DNA of 64,000 nt from Paraburkholderia sp. BL21I4N1 (GTDB lineage: Bacteria > Pseudomonadota > Gammaproteobacteria > Burkholderiales > Burkholderiaceae), in contig NZ_PVEN01000006.1 of NCBI RefSeq assembly GCF_002973525.1, forward strand, positions 124,001 to 188,000. Reading direction: 5' to 3'. Both the position numbers and the translations under genes were made by a program. The notes under the pieces are model-generated. The model did no database searches. It saw only the letters and a program-made list of their open reading frames with translations, and was not told where the DNA came from. The first letter of the stretch is position 1. Every line of letters begins with the position of its first letter. This document shows, one piece after another, positions 42,302-51,171 of this stretch.

Positions 42302-44641
42302 ATGAACCGAGTGTTGGCCCGCCACCGACGACGACCACAAGCAGCGCCTGATCCGCGTCACCGGCCTATCGCTCTTCATTTACGCTGCACCGCCGCCGTG
42401 TTGCTGGCGTGCGGCATCGCCGCTTTCAGCCAACGCGTGCAGGCCGCCGACTCCGGCTGCCAGGCCGAAGCCGGGCCGTCCGGCCGCCCGTCGGTCGGAC
42501 TCGTGCTGTCCGGCGGCGGCGCGCGCGGCTACGCGCATCTCGGCGTCCTGAAGGTGCTGGAAGAAAATCGCATTCCGGTCGACTGCATCGCCGCGACCAG
42601 CATGGGCTCGGTTGTCGGCGGCCTGTACGCGAGCGGCATGACCGCGCAGGACATGCAAAACCGCCTCGCGGGTATCAACCTCGCGGACATCGCATTCGAC
42701 GTCACCGATCGCGCCGATCTTCCGCAATCGCGTCGCGAGGACGAACGGCTGTATGTGAATAGCCTCGCGCTCGGCTACGGCGCGAACGGCTTCCGCCTGC
42801 CGGTCGGGCTCGTGCAAGGCAACCGGCTGCAAGCGCTGTTGCAGGACTGGACCTCGGCGGTGCCGGGCAATGTCTCGTTCGACCGTCTGCCGATCCCCTA
42901 TCGCGCAATTGCCACCGACCTGCGCACCGGCGAGAAAGTCGTGCTCGACCACGGTTCGCTACCGCAGGCGATTCGCGCCAGCATGGCGCTGCCCGGTCTG
43001 TTCGCCCCCGCCGATATCGACGGGCGAACGCTGGTGGACGGCGGCATCGTCAGCAATCTGCCGATCGAAACGGCGCGCGACATGGGCGCGAATGTGGTGA
43101 TCGCGGTCGATATCGGCTCGCCGTTGCGCCCGCTCGACGCGCTGGCGTCGCCCGCCGACGTGATGCAGCAGATGATAGGCATTCTGATTCACCAGAACGT
43201 CGCTCGGCAGCGCGAGCAGTTGCAGCCTGAAGACGTCTTGATCCAGCCGGCGCTGGGTTCGCTGAGCTTCACCGATTTCGCCAACGCGAGCCAGGCGATC
43301 GCGGCGGGCGCCGCCGCCACGCGCGCAATGCTGCCGCAGCTGCAGCACCTCGCGCTGTCGCCGGCCGACTACGCCGCGTGGCGAGCCCGCCATGGCACGC
43401 CCATCGTGCACCCGGTGCGAATCACGCAGATTCAGATCGACTCGCACGGCGCAGTGCCGCAGTCACGCATTCGCAACGCGCTTCACGTCAATCCCGGCGA
43501 CGTGTACGACCCCGTCGCGCTCAACCGGAATCTGCTCGCGCTCACCACCGCCGGCGACTTCGACAGCGTGAGCCAGCAACTGGTCGACGACGGCGACCAG
43601 CACACCCTCGTGGTCAACGCGCACGAGAAAATGTGGGGGCCGAATTTCCTGCTGTTCGGGCTAGGCCTGTCGAGCAGTTCGACGGACGAAGGCGGCTTCC
43701 GGCTGCATCTGGGTTATCGCCGTCCGTGGCTGACGGAGTCCGGGCTCGAAGGACGCGTGGACAGCACCCTCGGCAGCGATCTGCTCAACTTTCATGCGGA
43801 GCTGCGCCAGCCGCTGTCGAGTTCGTTCGGTTACTACGTCGCGCCGTACGTGGAATTTCAGCGCCGCTACGCGAACCTCTACGACGACCCGGGCGACGTC
43901 AAGATCACGCAATACCGCTTGCAAACCGAGCGCGCGGGTCTCGACTTCGGTTTGCCGCTCGCGCGTCTGGGCGACTTCCGGATCGGCGTGGCGTACGCGC
44001 ACGGCTATGCCACGCCTGAATACAATCTGCCGCTCGACGATAGTGTCTCCAATTCGCCGCTGCTGTTCCCCGACATCTACGGCAGGCAGCTCAGCGTACG
44101 GGCGCGCCTCGTGATCGATCAGCTCGACGATCCGTTGTTCGCGCGCAAGGGCTATTTCGGCGAATTGCGCGCCGAGCGCTCGCTGTTCGCGGGCGACAAC
44201 AGTTTCACCGAGGTGTACGGCAAGACCATCGTCGCGGCGAGCTATGGACGCCACAGCATCAACGCGAGTATCGAGGCGGGCAACGATTTCGGCGGCACCA
44301 ATCTGACCAACCCGTTCGGCTTCACGTTGGGTGGCTTCCAGCATTTGTCGGCCTATGCCGCGGATCAACTGTCCGGCAACTCGATGGCGTACGGCCAGAT
44401 CACCTACATGAACCAGCTCGCCACCTTCAATGCGTCGCCGATTCGCGGCCTGTTCGCGGGATTGAGCATCGAGGCCGGCAACGTGTGGAATCGCGACTCC
44501 GATTTCGGCAGCGGCTCGCTGAAGCGCAGCGTGACGATTTTCACCGCGCTGACCAGCTCATTCGGACCGATCTATCTGGGCGTCGCGTTCGCGCCGGGTG
44601 GCCGCAGCAACTTCTATTTCCAGCTAGGCCATACGTATTGA
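42302..44641 (+). CDS. Patatin-like phospholipase with POTRA and beta-barrel (type Vd autotransporter, PlpD-like)
   Basis: 779 residues: signal peptide (about 25-48), patatin domain (about 62-360) with oxyanion loop GGGARG (71-76), nucleophile Ser100 in ATSMG, and Asp246 in DGG, then a POTRA-like domain (about 372-450) and a 16-strand-type barrel ending in an aromatic residue (QLGHTY). The nucleophile box has Ala where GxSxG usually has Gly. The secreted lipase would be released or displayed on the cell surface and cleave phospholipids. No ribosome site is evident before the ATG. A T-tailed terminator follows. The neighbouring two-component/esterase operon is convergent. Confidence 0.92.
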   Translation: MNRVLARHRRRPQAAPDPRHRPIALHLRCTAAVLLACGIAAFSQRVQAADSGCQAEAGPSGRPSVGLVLSGGGARGYAHLGVLKVLEENRIPVDCIAATSMGSVVGGLYASGMTAQDMQNRLAGINLADIAFDVTDRADLPQSRREDERLYVNSLALGYGANGFRLPVGLVQGNRLQALLQDWTSAVPGNVSFDRLPIPYRAIATDLRTGEKVVLDHGSLPQAIRASMALPGLFAPADIDGRTLVDGGIVSNLPIETARDMGANVVIAVDIGSPLRPLDALASPADVMQQMIGILIHQNVARQREQLQPEDVLIQPALGSLSFTDFANASQAIAAGAAATRAMLPQLQHLALSPADYAAWRARHGTPIVHPVRITQIQIDSHGAVPQSRIRNALHVNPGDVYDPVALNRNLLALTTAGDFDSVSQQLVDDGDQHTLVVNAHEKMWGPNFLLFGLGLSSSSTDEGGFRLHLGYRRPWLTESGLEGRVDSTLGSDLLNFHAELRQPLSSSFGYYVAPYVEFQRRYANLYDDPGDVKITQYRLQTERAGLDFGLPLARLGDFRIGVAYAHGYATPEYNLPLDDSVSNSPLLFPDIYGRQLSVRARLVIDQLDDPLFARKGYFGELRAERSLFAGDNSFTEVYGKTIVAASYGRHSINASIEAGNDFGGTNLTNPFGFTLGGFQHLSAYAADQLSGNSMAYGQITYMNQLATFNASPIRGLFAGLSIEAGNVWNRDSDFGSGSLKRSVTIFTALTSSFGPIYLGVAFAPGGRSNFYFQLGHTY

Positions 44642-44652
44642 CGAGGTGTTGA

Positions 44653-44700
44653 GCGTGGCCGGCACGGCGTTCGCGTCGACCGGGCCACGCCACGTTTTTT
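44653..44700 (+). terminator. Rho-independent terminator of the patatin gene
   Basis: GCGTGGCC / GGCCACGC stem with long loop, closely followed by a run of seven T at 44694-44700. It starts 12 bases after the stop codon. Confidence 0.75.
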
Positions 44701-44723
44701 CGCCCCGCCCCGCACCGCAGGGC

Positions 44724-45851
44724 TCACACCGTGCCGACCGGCCAGCTCAGTTCGAAGCGCGCGCCGCTCAGGGTGGCCGGATCCGTCACGGCGATGCGGC
44801 CATGATGCGCGCGCAGCACCTGTTGCGTGATCGCGAGCCCCAGGCCATAGCCGCCGGTCTGGCGATCGAGTCGCACGAACGCATTGAAAATACGCGCGCG
44901 CTGCTCGGGCGGGATGCCGGCGCCGTCGTCTTCCACATAGATTTCCACGTTGCCGTGCCGCGCGCTCAGACCGACCATGATGCGCGACTGCGCGTATTTG
45001 CTCGCGTTGCGCAGCAGATTGCGCATGGCGTACGACATCAGCCGCTTGTCCATCACCACCCTCAACGCGACGTCGATATCCTTGTGCGGGACGATTTGCT
45101 TGTCCGCATAGAGCAGGGTCGCGTCGGTGATCTGACTGTCGAACCAGGCGGCCAGCGAGGTCGCTTCGAGGTTCGATTGCAATGAGCTGTATTCGAGGCG
45201 CGCGTAGGTCAGGCTCATGTCGATCAGTTCGTCGAGCTCGGTGACGTCCTGGTCGATGCTCGTCAACGCACCGTGATATTCGGCTGCGGAGGCCGGTTCG
45301 CGCAGGCTCTCCAGCGCAAAACGCACGCGCGCCAGCGGTGTGCGCAGTTCGTGGGAGATGCCGTTGGTGAGTTCGCGCTGCGCGGCGATCAGGCGTTCCA
45401 TGCGTTCGGCCAGCGCGTTCAGCGTGCGCGCCAGCGGACCGATGATCACGCTATACGATTCGCGCGCACGCGTGTTGAAGCGCCCGCCGGTGAAGTCGAT
45501 GGCGCGTTCGCGGACCATCACCAGATCCAGCCAGACGGGACGCATCCAGCGGTAGGCGGTAATGGCCGGCAGCACCAGCGTCACGATCAGGATAGGCAGC
45601 AACACCCTGCTATTCGTCAAGGTTTGCCAGAGCGAGGGCGTGCTATCCAGCGCCAGCCCGAGTGTCGTGATCGCGAACGTCAGCACGAGCACCGTGAGTG
45701 TCAGCAGCCGCGTATAGACCCGCACATAGAGACGCGACCAGCTCGGAATCCGATCGGCCCGGGTGTCGGTCCATGAACGGCGGAAACGAAGCAAACGCCA
45801 CTTGCAGTAGCGGTACGGATTGAGTTTTTTTGGCTCCGCTCGGTGTGGCAT
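44724..45851 (-). CDS. Sensor histidine kinase, third gene of an OmpR regulator-esterase-kinase operon
   Basis: 375 residues. Two transmembrane segments (about 48-68 and 83-100) with only a short loop between them, so there is no sizeable periplasmic sensor domain; a HAMP-like linker follows. Phospho-acceptor His167 (ISHELRTPL), NLLRNASKYAQ and EDDGAGI are intact, and GGYGLGLAI is the G-box. Its partner is the OmpR-type regulator at 46804, with an esterase gene between. The gap to the esterase gene is 13 bases. The set resembles RstA/RstB of enterobacteria in domain type, but the short sensor loop differs. Confidence 0.9.
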   Translation of the reverse strand: MPHRAEPKKLNPYRYCKWRLLRFRRSWTDTRADRIPSWSRLYVRVYTRLLTLTVLVLTFAITTLGLALDSTPSLWQTLTNSRVLLPILIVTLVLPAITAYRWMRPVWLDLVMVRERAIDFTGGRFNTRARESYSVIIGPLARTLNALAERMERLIAAQRELTNGISHELRTPLARVRFALESLREPASAAEYHGALTSIDQDVTELDELIDMSLTYARLEYSSLQSNLEATSLAAWFDSQITDATLLYADKQIVPHKDIDVALRVVMDKRLMSYAMRNLLRNASKYAQSRIMVGLSARHGNVEIYVEDDGAGIPPEQRARIFNAFVRLDRQTGGYGLGLAITQQVLRAHHGRIAVTDPATLSGARFELSWPVGTV

Positions 45852-45864
45852 CTTTCTCTCTGTG

Positions 45865-46665
45865 CTACGGCGCCAGCATGGGCGCCCTTTGAACGAACGC
45901 CATGGTTTGCCGGGCTACCGTATCGCGTTCGTTATCCAGTGTGATCATGTGGTAGCTGTCGGTCAAGCGCACCAGCGTCACCGAACGGCTGGCGAGATTG
46001 TCGCAGACGAATTCGGCCGAGCGGATGCTCGTCACTTCGTCTTCTTCCGAATGCATCACCAGCGTTTCGCAGGTGACGCGCCGCATCGCGCGCTTCGCCG
46101 CGAAACGCATCCAGTCGACCTGTTCGATCGCCGACAGCGGCACGTACGGGTAATGAACGCCACTGCCCTTTTGCAGGTGCCGGCGGATCAGGTTGCGAAT
46201 CCGCGCGTTCTTGATGCCGAACGGCTCGCCTTCCGGCACGCGAATCAGATGCCGCAATCCGGGCACGCAATACAGCAGATAGCGCAGCGGCTGCAGACGC
46301 GAGCCGCCCCAGCCGTCGAGGAACACCGGCGGCGACAACAGGATCAAACGCCCGTTCGTCATCCGTTCGCGCGCGCTCAGCATCAACGCGAGCAACGCGC
46401 CCATCGAAATACCGGCAACGTCGACACGTTCATAGCGCGTCAGCAGTTCGCGGTATGTGCGGCTCAGCAGCTTCATGTAGTCGTTCAGCGTCACGCCGCT
46501 CAACGCGTCGGGATTCGAGCCGTGCCCCGGCAGCGACGGCAGATGCACGTCGCAGCCAATCTGCTCGAACTTGCGATCGAGCGTGCCGAAATCATGACGT
46601 GTACCGCCCAGGCCGTGAATCATCAGCACGGCATGTCGGGAAAGAGGAGAGACGGATGCAGACAT
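45865..46665 (-). CDS. Alpha/beta-hydrolase (Est30-like carboxylesterase) inside a two-component operon
   Basis: 266 residues, no signal peptide. LMIHGLGGT (oxyanion), Ser87 in GISMGA, an Asp in HSEEDEVTS and a His in DSYHMITLDNERD form the expected triad of bacterial carboxylesterases such as Est30. Substrate likely a monoacylglycerol or short acyl ester. It lies between the response regulator (46804) and the histidine kinase (45851) on the same strand, 13 bases from the kinase, so it is probably co-expressed with the system and may be regulated by, or generate ligand for, it. Confidence 0.88.
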   Translation of the reverse strand: MSASVSPLSRHAVLMIHGLGGTRHDFGTLDRKFEQIGCDVHLPSLPGHGSNPDALSGVTLNDYMKLLSRTYRELLTRYERVDVAGISMGALLALMLSARERMTNGRLILLSPPVFLDGWGGSRLQPLRYLLYCVPGLRHLIRVPEGEPFGIKNARIRNLIRRHLQKGSGVHYPYVPLSAIEQVDWMRFAAKRAMRRVTCETLVMHSEEDEVTSIRSAEFVCDNLASRSVTLVRLTDSYHMITLDNERDTVARQTMAFVQRAPMLAP

Positions 46666-46803
46666 CGCGAAACCGGTCGTAGGACAAGTCTGCGATCCTA
46701 GTCGCGCGAGCCTTGCACGACTGTCGATTTGCTCATGCGACTGTGGATATTTGTCGCGCCAAATTTCGGTGAGTTACGAGATGGCGCTATCCGCGCCGCT
46801 TCG

Positions 46804-47508
46804 TTAGTCCCACGCCAGCTTACTGAATTGATAGCCTTTGCCGCGCACGGTTTTGATGCGTTGCGGGGTGCTGGCGTCGTCATGCAGCTTGCGACGCAGT
46901 TTGGAAATGCCGCCGTCGATCGTACGGTCCAGACCGTCGAATTCGATGCCGCGCAACTGCCGCATCAGCTCGTCGCGGCTGACCACCTCACCCGCGCAAC
47001 TGACCAGCGCCCACAACAGATCGAATTCCGCCGACGTCAGATCGGGCAGACTGCCGTCCGGCAGTTTGACGGTGCGGCTCGCGCGATTGATCTCGAACTT
47101 GCCGAACACGTAGCCCTCGGGCTGAGCCGACTCCGGCGTGCGCACGGTGACACGGCGCAGCTGTGCCTTGATACGCGCGAGCAGTACGCGCGGTTCGACC
47201 GGTTTGTGCACGTAATCGTCGGCGCCGAATTCGAGGCCCAGCACTTCGTCGAACTGCTCGTCGCGCGCGGTCACCATGATGATGACGCCGTCGAATTGCT
47301 CGCGCGCCTCGCGGCAAATCTGGAAACCGTCCTTGCCCGGCAGATTGACGTCGAGAATCACCAGGTCCGGGCGGCGTTTGAGAATGGCCGGTACGGCGTC
47401 GTTGCCGTGCAGCACGGTTTCGACTTCGTACTCGTGTTTGCGGAGGTAGGCGGCGACCAGTTCGGACAGGCGGTCATCGTCTTCGACTAGCAGTATCCGG
47501 AAGGGCAT
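46804..47508 (-). CDS. OmpR/RstA-type response regulator
   Basis: 234 residues. Receiver domain with Glu9-Asp10-Asp11 (LVEDDD), phospho-acceptor Asp53 (VILDVNLPG), Thr80 and Lys102 (VHKPVEP). The C-terminal winged HTH (about 130-232) has EFDLLWALVSCAGEVVSRDEL, LDRTIDGGISKLRRKL and IKTVRGKGYQF, typical of the OmpR family. It is the first gene of the operon with the esterase and histidine kinase. The divergent DUF535 gene starts at 47699, and the 190-base shared region holds a small palindrome. Confidence 0.93.
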   Translation of the reverse strand: MPFRILLVEDDDRLSELVAAYLRKHEYEVETVLHGNDAVPAILKRRPDLVILDVNLPGKDGFQICREAREQFDGVIIMVTARDEQFDEVLGLEFGADDYVHKPVEPRVLLARIKAQLRRVTVRTPESAQPEGYVFGKFEINRASRTVKLPDGSLPDLTSAEFDLLWALVSCAGEVVSRDELMRQLRGIEFDGLDRTIDGGISKLRRKLHDDASTPQRIKTVRGKGYQFSKLAWD

Positions 47509-47619
47509 GGGGCGAATCGTTCAGGGCTGACGGGATGAATGGCGGCGTCGGAGGCCGCGTCCGACGCACAGCATAGCTGATGCGCCCTACATCATGCGAC
47601 ACACGCTACAAAACTCGAC

Positions 47620-47635
47620 AATTGCGTAAGCAATT
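47620..47635. promoter_or_regulatory. Palindrome AATTGC-GTAA-GCAATT in divergent promoter region
   Basis: A perfect 6-bp dyad with 4-base spacer between the OmpR-type regulator start (47508) and the DUF535 start (47699). It may be an operator for the two-component system. Confidence 0.35.
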
Positions 47636-47698
47636 CAACAAGGCCGCCTGAAACGCGCCGCTAGCATCGCCCCGGTTGAAATAGGCCAAGGAGTTGCC

Positions 47699-48670
47699 AT
47701 GACGACCGTTTCCAACCAGACCGCCCGCTCGCCGTGGTTCGCGCGAGTCCAGGCTTCCTTTGCGGCGATTCAGCAGGCTGCCCACGCGCTCTACCCCGGC
47801 ACCAGTCTGTTTCACCGTTGGCGGCGCGCGCGCCTGTGGCTGCGCTCGCTGGTGTCGTGGCGCGCCACCCAGGTCTGGCTGAAGCGCTGCGCGATTTCGC
47901 CGTTGCGCGATCTGGTGCAACGTCATCCTACCGCGCTCGAACGGATGCACCGGCCGTTCCTGCACAGCCGCTTCAGTCCGCGCGAGCGTCTGGCGGCCAG
48001 CCTCGATCACCAGGCGCTGACCCAGCAGCGGGTGCCGCTACTCGCCGCGCGAATCGCCGCGACCGGTTCGGCGGAGATCGCGTCGTTCACGATCGGCGCG
48101 GAACGCTGGTATGTGTCGCTGGAGTCGATCGAGCAGTTCCAGAAGGAAGGCGACTGGACCTTGTGCATTCGCGACGGACGCGACCAGCGCGTCGTGTCCT
48201 GCACGTTCAGCCTCGCGTATCTCGGTGGCAAGGTGCGGCGGCCGCGCTTGTGCATCGGCTCGGTGCAGGGTCCGGACCGCTCGGTCAACGGCCGCGAGCT
48301 GTTTCGCGCGCTGACCAAACGTTGGCATGGACTGCGGCCCAAGGTGCTGGTGATCTATCTGGCTCAATGCGTCGCGGCGTCGCTCAACGCGGGCGGCACG
48401 TTCATCGTCTCGAAGCAGGCGCACATCTACGCGAACTGGCGCTACTGCCTGCGCAAACGTCGTGTGGCCGCGGACTATGACGGCCTGTCGATGGAATGCG
48501 GCGCGCTCGCGCGCTGGAACGGCTGGTTCGTGCTGGCGCCGCCGTTGCGCTATCTGGCCGAGCATCAAGGCGCCGATACCGGCAACGCATTGAAGCGCAA
48601 ACGCTATGCATTGCGAACCGCCCTCACCGCGCAGATTCGCATGAGCGTCGCGACCAGCAGGGCGCGCTGA
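47699..48670 (+). CDS. DUF535/VirK family protein
   Basis: 323 residues with a strong ribosome site (AAGGAG). The sequence has the DUF535 (VirK/YbjX) pattern, including RFSPRERLAASLDHQALTQQ, GEWTLCIRDGRD-like and the later block ISFVVYLA-like LVIYLAQCVAASLNAGGTFIVSKQAHIYANWRYC, then DYDGLSMECGA. Members affect virulence and resistance to host peptides in enterobacteria, possibly by changing the cell envelope, though the biochemistry is unknown. No signal peptide or clear transmembrane helix is present. It diverges from the OmpR-regulator operon. Confidence 0.85.
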   Translation: MTTVSNQTARSPWFARVQASFAAIQQAAHALYPGTSLFHRWRRARLWLRSLVSWRATQVWLKRCAISPLRDLVQRHPTALERMHRPFLHSRFSPRERLAASLDHQALTQQRVPLLAARIAATGSAEIASFTIGAERWYVSLESIEQFQKEGDWTLCIRDGRDQRVVSCTFSLAYLGGKVRRPRLCIGSVQGPDRSVNGRELFRALTKRWHGLRPKVLVIYLAQCVAASLNAGGTFIVSKQAHIYANWRYCLRKRRVAADYDGLSMECGALARWNGWFVLAPPLRYLAEHQGADTGNALKRKRYALRTALTAQIRMSVATSRAR

Positions 48671-48673
48671 GAT

Positions 48674-48712
48674 GCGCGGTGAGCGGCGCGTTTGTTGCGC
48701 CGCTCACCGCGC
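48674..48712. terminator. Very strong 16-bp perfect hairpin between convergent genes
   Basis: GCGCGGTGAGCGGCGC pairs perfectly with GCGCCGCTCACCGCGC around a 7-base loop. It lies between the DUF535 stop (48670) and the stop of the secreted protein (48728 on the other strand), so it is a plausible bidirectional terminator although there is no T-run. Confidence 0.7.
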
Positions 48713-48727
48713 CGCCGATTGCACCGC

Positions 48728-49312
48728 TCACTGCGTCACGTCTTGCGGCGTCACCTGCACAGCCGCCGCCGACACGAATACGGCGTGGATCGTATCGCCC
48801 ACCTTGACGCCTTTCAGATCGACGTCCGGACCGACCTCGAGCGTTTGCGTCTGATACGCGCCGCGCAATGTGACGAGGCGGTTCTTGCGATCGACCTTCT
48901 GCACGGTGGCGAGCACTTCGATCTGACGCGCCGATTCGAAGCCACCGGAGGCCGGCGCGTAGACCTGCGTATCGACGCGCTTGCGAATCCCGCTGTCTTT
49001 ACCGGTGACCTTGTCGGCCTTCACGAGCAACGCGTTTTTGTAGAGCACGTCGACCCGGTCGCCGACCTTGAGTTGATCGAATCCGGCCACCTGCTGACTC
49101 ACCAGCACGACGACCGCGTTGCCGCCCGGCCCCTTGAGCGTGAGCGTGCGGCTGCCCGGATCGATGCCGACGATCTCCGCCTTCACATGTACCGGCTGCA
49201 CCGCGCTGACGATACCGCGCGCGGCGCTGGCCATGGCGTCCTGCGCCGACGCCGGCTGACTCGCCGCGAGCGTCGCGACCGTGAATGCCGCTGCCAATAG
49301 GGCTGCCTTCAT
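48728..49312 (-). CDS. Secreted hypothetical protein, OB-fold-like repeats
   Basis: 194 residues; start at 49312 with AGGAG eight bases upstream. Signal peptide ends near ASAQD. The mature part is rich in beta strands with two similar segments (IVGIDPGSRTLTLKGPGG and VQKVDRKNRLVTLRGAYQ), each leading to VGD(R/T)(I/V). The alternation resembles DUF5666-type small beta domains. No catalytic residues are visible. It is convergent with the DUF535 gene and stands alone. Confidence 0.75.
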   Translation of the reverse strand: MKAALLAAAFTVATLAASQPASAQDAMASAARGIVSAVQPVHVKAEIVGIDPGSRTLTLKGPGGNAVVVLVSQQVAGFDQLKVGDRVDVLYKNALLVKADKVTGKDSGIRKRVDTQVYAPASGGFESARQIEVLATVQKVDRKNRLVTLRGAYQTQTLEVGPDVDLKGVKVGDTIHAVFVSAAAVQVTPQDVTQ

Positions 49313-49740
49313 CTCCGCTCTCCTCGATAAATTGTTCGATCTGGCGTAACGGCGATTCGACACACTGACATGCCGATTTATAACGCCATGAATACCGGTT
49401 TTTCAGAACGACAATTAAAAAAGGTACAGCGCGAATGATAGTACATGCCCGGCGGGAAGCCCTCATTGTTTGAATTCAGACTTTCGAATCGGCGCGCAGG
49501 CCCGCGCAACGGGCTGGAATGGCTGGCCGCAGCGGTTGGCCGGGCCGTTGCGGTATTTTATTTTCCGTTCATTCGTATTCGATGCATGCCGAAATACCCA
49601 GCCAGCATTAAATACATACTGCACAGACATTGAACGGGAAATGAATGGGATGACGCAATCGAATAAAAACCGATACAGGCCTTAAGCCTGAATCAGGCCT
49701 CCATTCGATAAGCAGCGCGCGTCACCCGAACCGTCATCGA
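49313..49740. other. Intergenic region without a convincing gene
   Basis: 428 bases, AT-rich around 49370-49450 and 49560-49700. It contains short open frames without ribosome sites. It probably holds the promoter of the secreted protein gene and the end region of pcaF. Confidence 0.5.
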
Positions 49741-50943
49741 TCACACGCGTTCGATCGCGATCGCGATGCCCTGGCCGACGCCGATACACATTGTGCACAG
49801 CGCGAAGCGGCCTTGCGTGCGATGCAACTGATACATCGCGGTGGTCACGAGGCGCGCGCCGCTCATGCCCAGCGGATGGCCGAGCGCGATCGCGCCACCG
49901 TTCGGATTCACGCGTGCGTCGTCGTCGGCAACACCGAGTGCGCGCAACACGGCGAGCCCCTGCGACGCGAACGCTTCGTTCAACTCGATCACGTCGAATT
50001 GATCGATGCGCATGTTCAGCCGCTCCAGCAGCTTTTGCGTGGCGGGCGCCGGGCCGATGCCCATCACGCGCGGTGCGACGCCGGCCGTCGCGATGCCGAG
50101 CACACGGGCGCGCGGCGTGAGGCCGAAGCGCCGCGCGGTTTCCTCATTCGCGAACAGCAGCGCCGCCGCGCCGTCATTCACGCCCGACGCGTTGCCTGCC
50201 GTGACCGTGCCGTCCGGCCGCACCACGCCCTTGAGTTTCGCCAGCGTTTCCAGACTCGTCTCGCGCGGATGTTCGTCCTGCAACACCGTGAGCGGATCGC
50301 CCTTCTTCTGCGCGATCGTCACGCCGACGATTTCCTGGGCGAGCGTGCCGTCGCGTTGCGCGCGCGCGGCCTTCTGCTGGCTGCGCAGCGCGAACGCGTC
50401 CTGATCGGCGCGGCTGATGCCGTAATCCGTGGCGACGTTTTCACCGGTTTCCGGCATCGAGTCGACGCCGTAGAGTTGCTTCATCAACGGGTTGACGAAG
50501 CGCCAGCCAATCGTCGTGTCGAAAATATCGGCCTGGCGCGAGAACGCGCTGGTGGCCTTGCCCATCACGAACGGCGCGCGACTCATGCTTTCCACGCCGC
50601 CCGCCAGCATCAACGCCGCCTCGCCCGATTTGATGGCGCGCGCGGCGATCCCCACCGCGTCCATGCCCGAACCGCACAGCCGGTTCACCGTCGAGCCCGG
50701 CACGTCTTTCGGCAAGCCGGCCAGCAATAGCGACATGCGCGCGACGTTGCGGTTGTCTTCGCCCGCCTGGTTCGCGCAGCCGTAGATCACGTCGTCGACC
50801 GCGTTCCAGTCGACCTCCTTGTTACGCTCCATCAGTGCCTTGAGCGGCACCGCGCCCAGATCGTCGGCGCGAACCGACGACAGCGAACCCGCATAGCGGC
50901 CAATGGGGGTGCGAATCGCGTCGCACAGGAATGCTTCGGTCAT
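49741..50943 (-). CDS. pcaF: 3-oxoadipyl-CoA thiolase (beta-ketoadipate pathway)
   Basis: 400 residues. The thiolase signature is complete: nucleophile Cys90 (NRLCGSGMDA), NEAFASQ, His356 (GHPLG) and Cys386 (CTMCIGVGQG). Length and sequence fit PcaF, which cleaves beta-ketoadipyl-CoA to succinyl-CoA and acetyl-CoA, the last step of protocatechuate/catechol breakdown; close relatives PaaE/PaaJ are alternatives. It is alone: pcaIJ, pcaB, pcaD are not in the window. Upstream are two GTTCG-type boxes (50972-51005) that resemble PcaR sites, and a PcaR-like regulator gene is at 55403. Confidence 0.88.
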   Translation of the reverse strand: MTEAFLCDAIRTPIGRYAGSLSSVRADDLGAVPLKALMERNKEVDWNAVDDVIYGCANQAGEDNRNVARMSLLLAGLPKDVPGSTVNRLCGSGMDAVGIAARAIKSGEAALMLAGGVESMSRAPFVMGKATSAFSRQADIFDTTIGWRFVNPLMKQLYGVDSMPETGENVATDYGISRADQDAFALRSQQKAARAQRDGTLAQEIVGVTIAQKKGDPLTVLQDEHPRETSLETLAKLKGVVRPDGTVTAGNASGVNDGAAALLFANEETARRFGLTPRARVLGIATAGVAPRVMGIGPAPATQKLLERLNMRIDQFDVIELNEAFASQGLAVLRALGVADDDARVNPNGGAIALGHPLGMSGARLVTTAMYQLHRTQGRFALCTMCIGVGQGIAIAIERV

Positions 50944-50971
50944 GGGAATGTCTCCGTTCGATGTGCCATTT

Positions 50972-51005
50972 GTTCTTTATACGAACACAAGGTCATATAT
51001 CGAAC
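50972..51005 (-). promoter_or_regulatory. Two GTTCG-type boxes upstream of pcaF
   Basis: On the minus strand GTTCGTATAAAGAAC (50972-50986) and GTTCGATATATGACC (50991-51005) stand 4 bases apart. The second resembles the PcaR site GTTCGATAATCGCAC that I recall from Pseudomonas putida. They lie 29 bases before the pcaF start, a fitting place for an IclR-type operator. Confidence 0.45.
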
Positions 51006-51171
51006 AATCAGCCTCGATAATAGGCGCGTGGCCGAAACCGTGTCAAGCGCGGGCATCCCGCGCCGGAGAATAAGCGGCAGTTGACGCCTGGCTTTGGAAG
51101 GATCAAACCATTGACGCGCTCGTGCCGCGGGGCCGGCTTCGACGCCGCCCACACGAGGCGGGTGAAATGCT

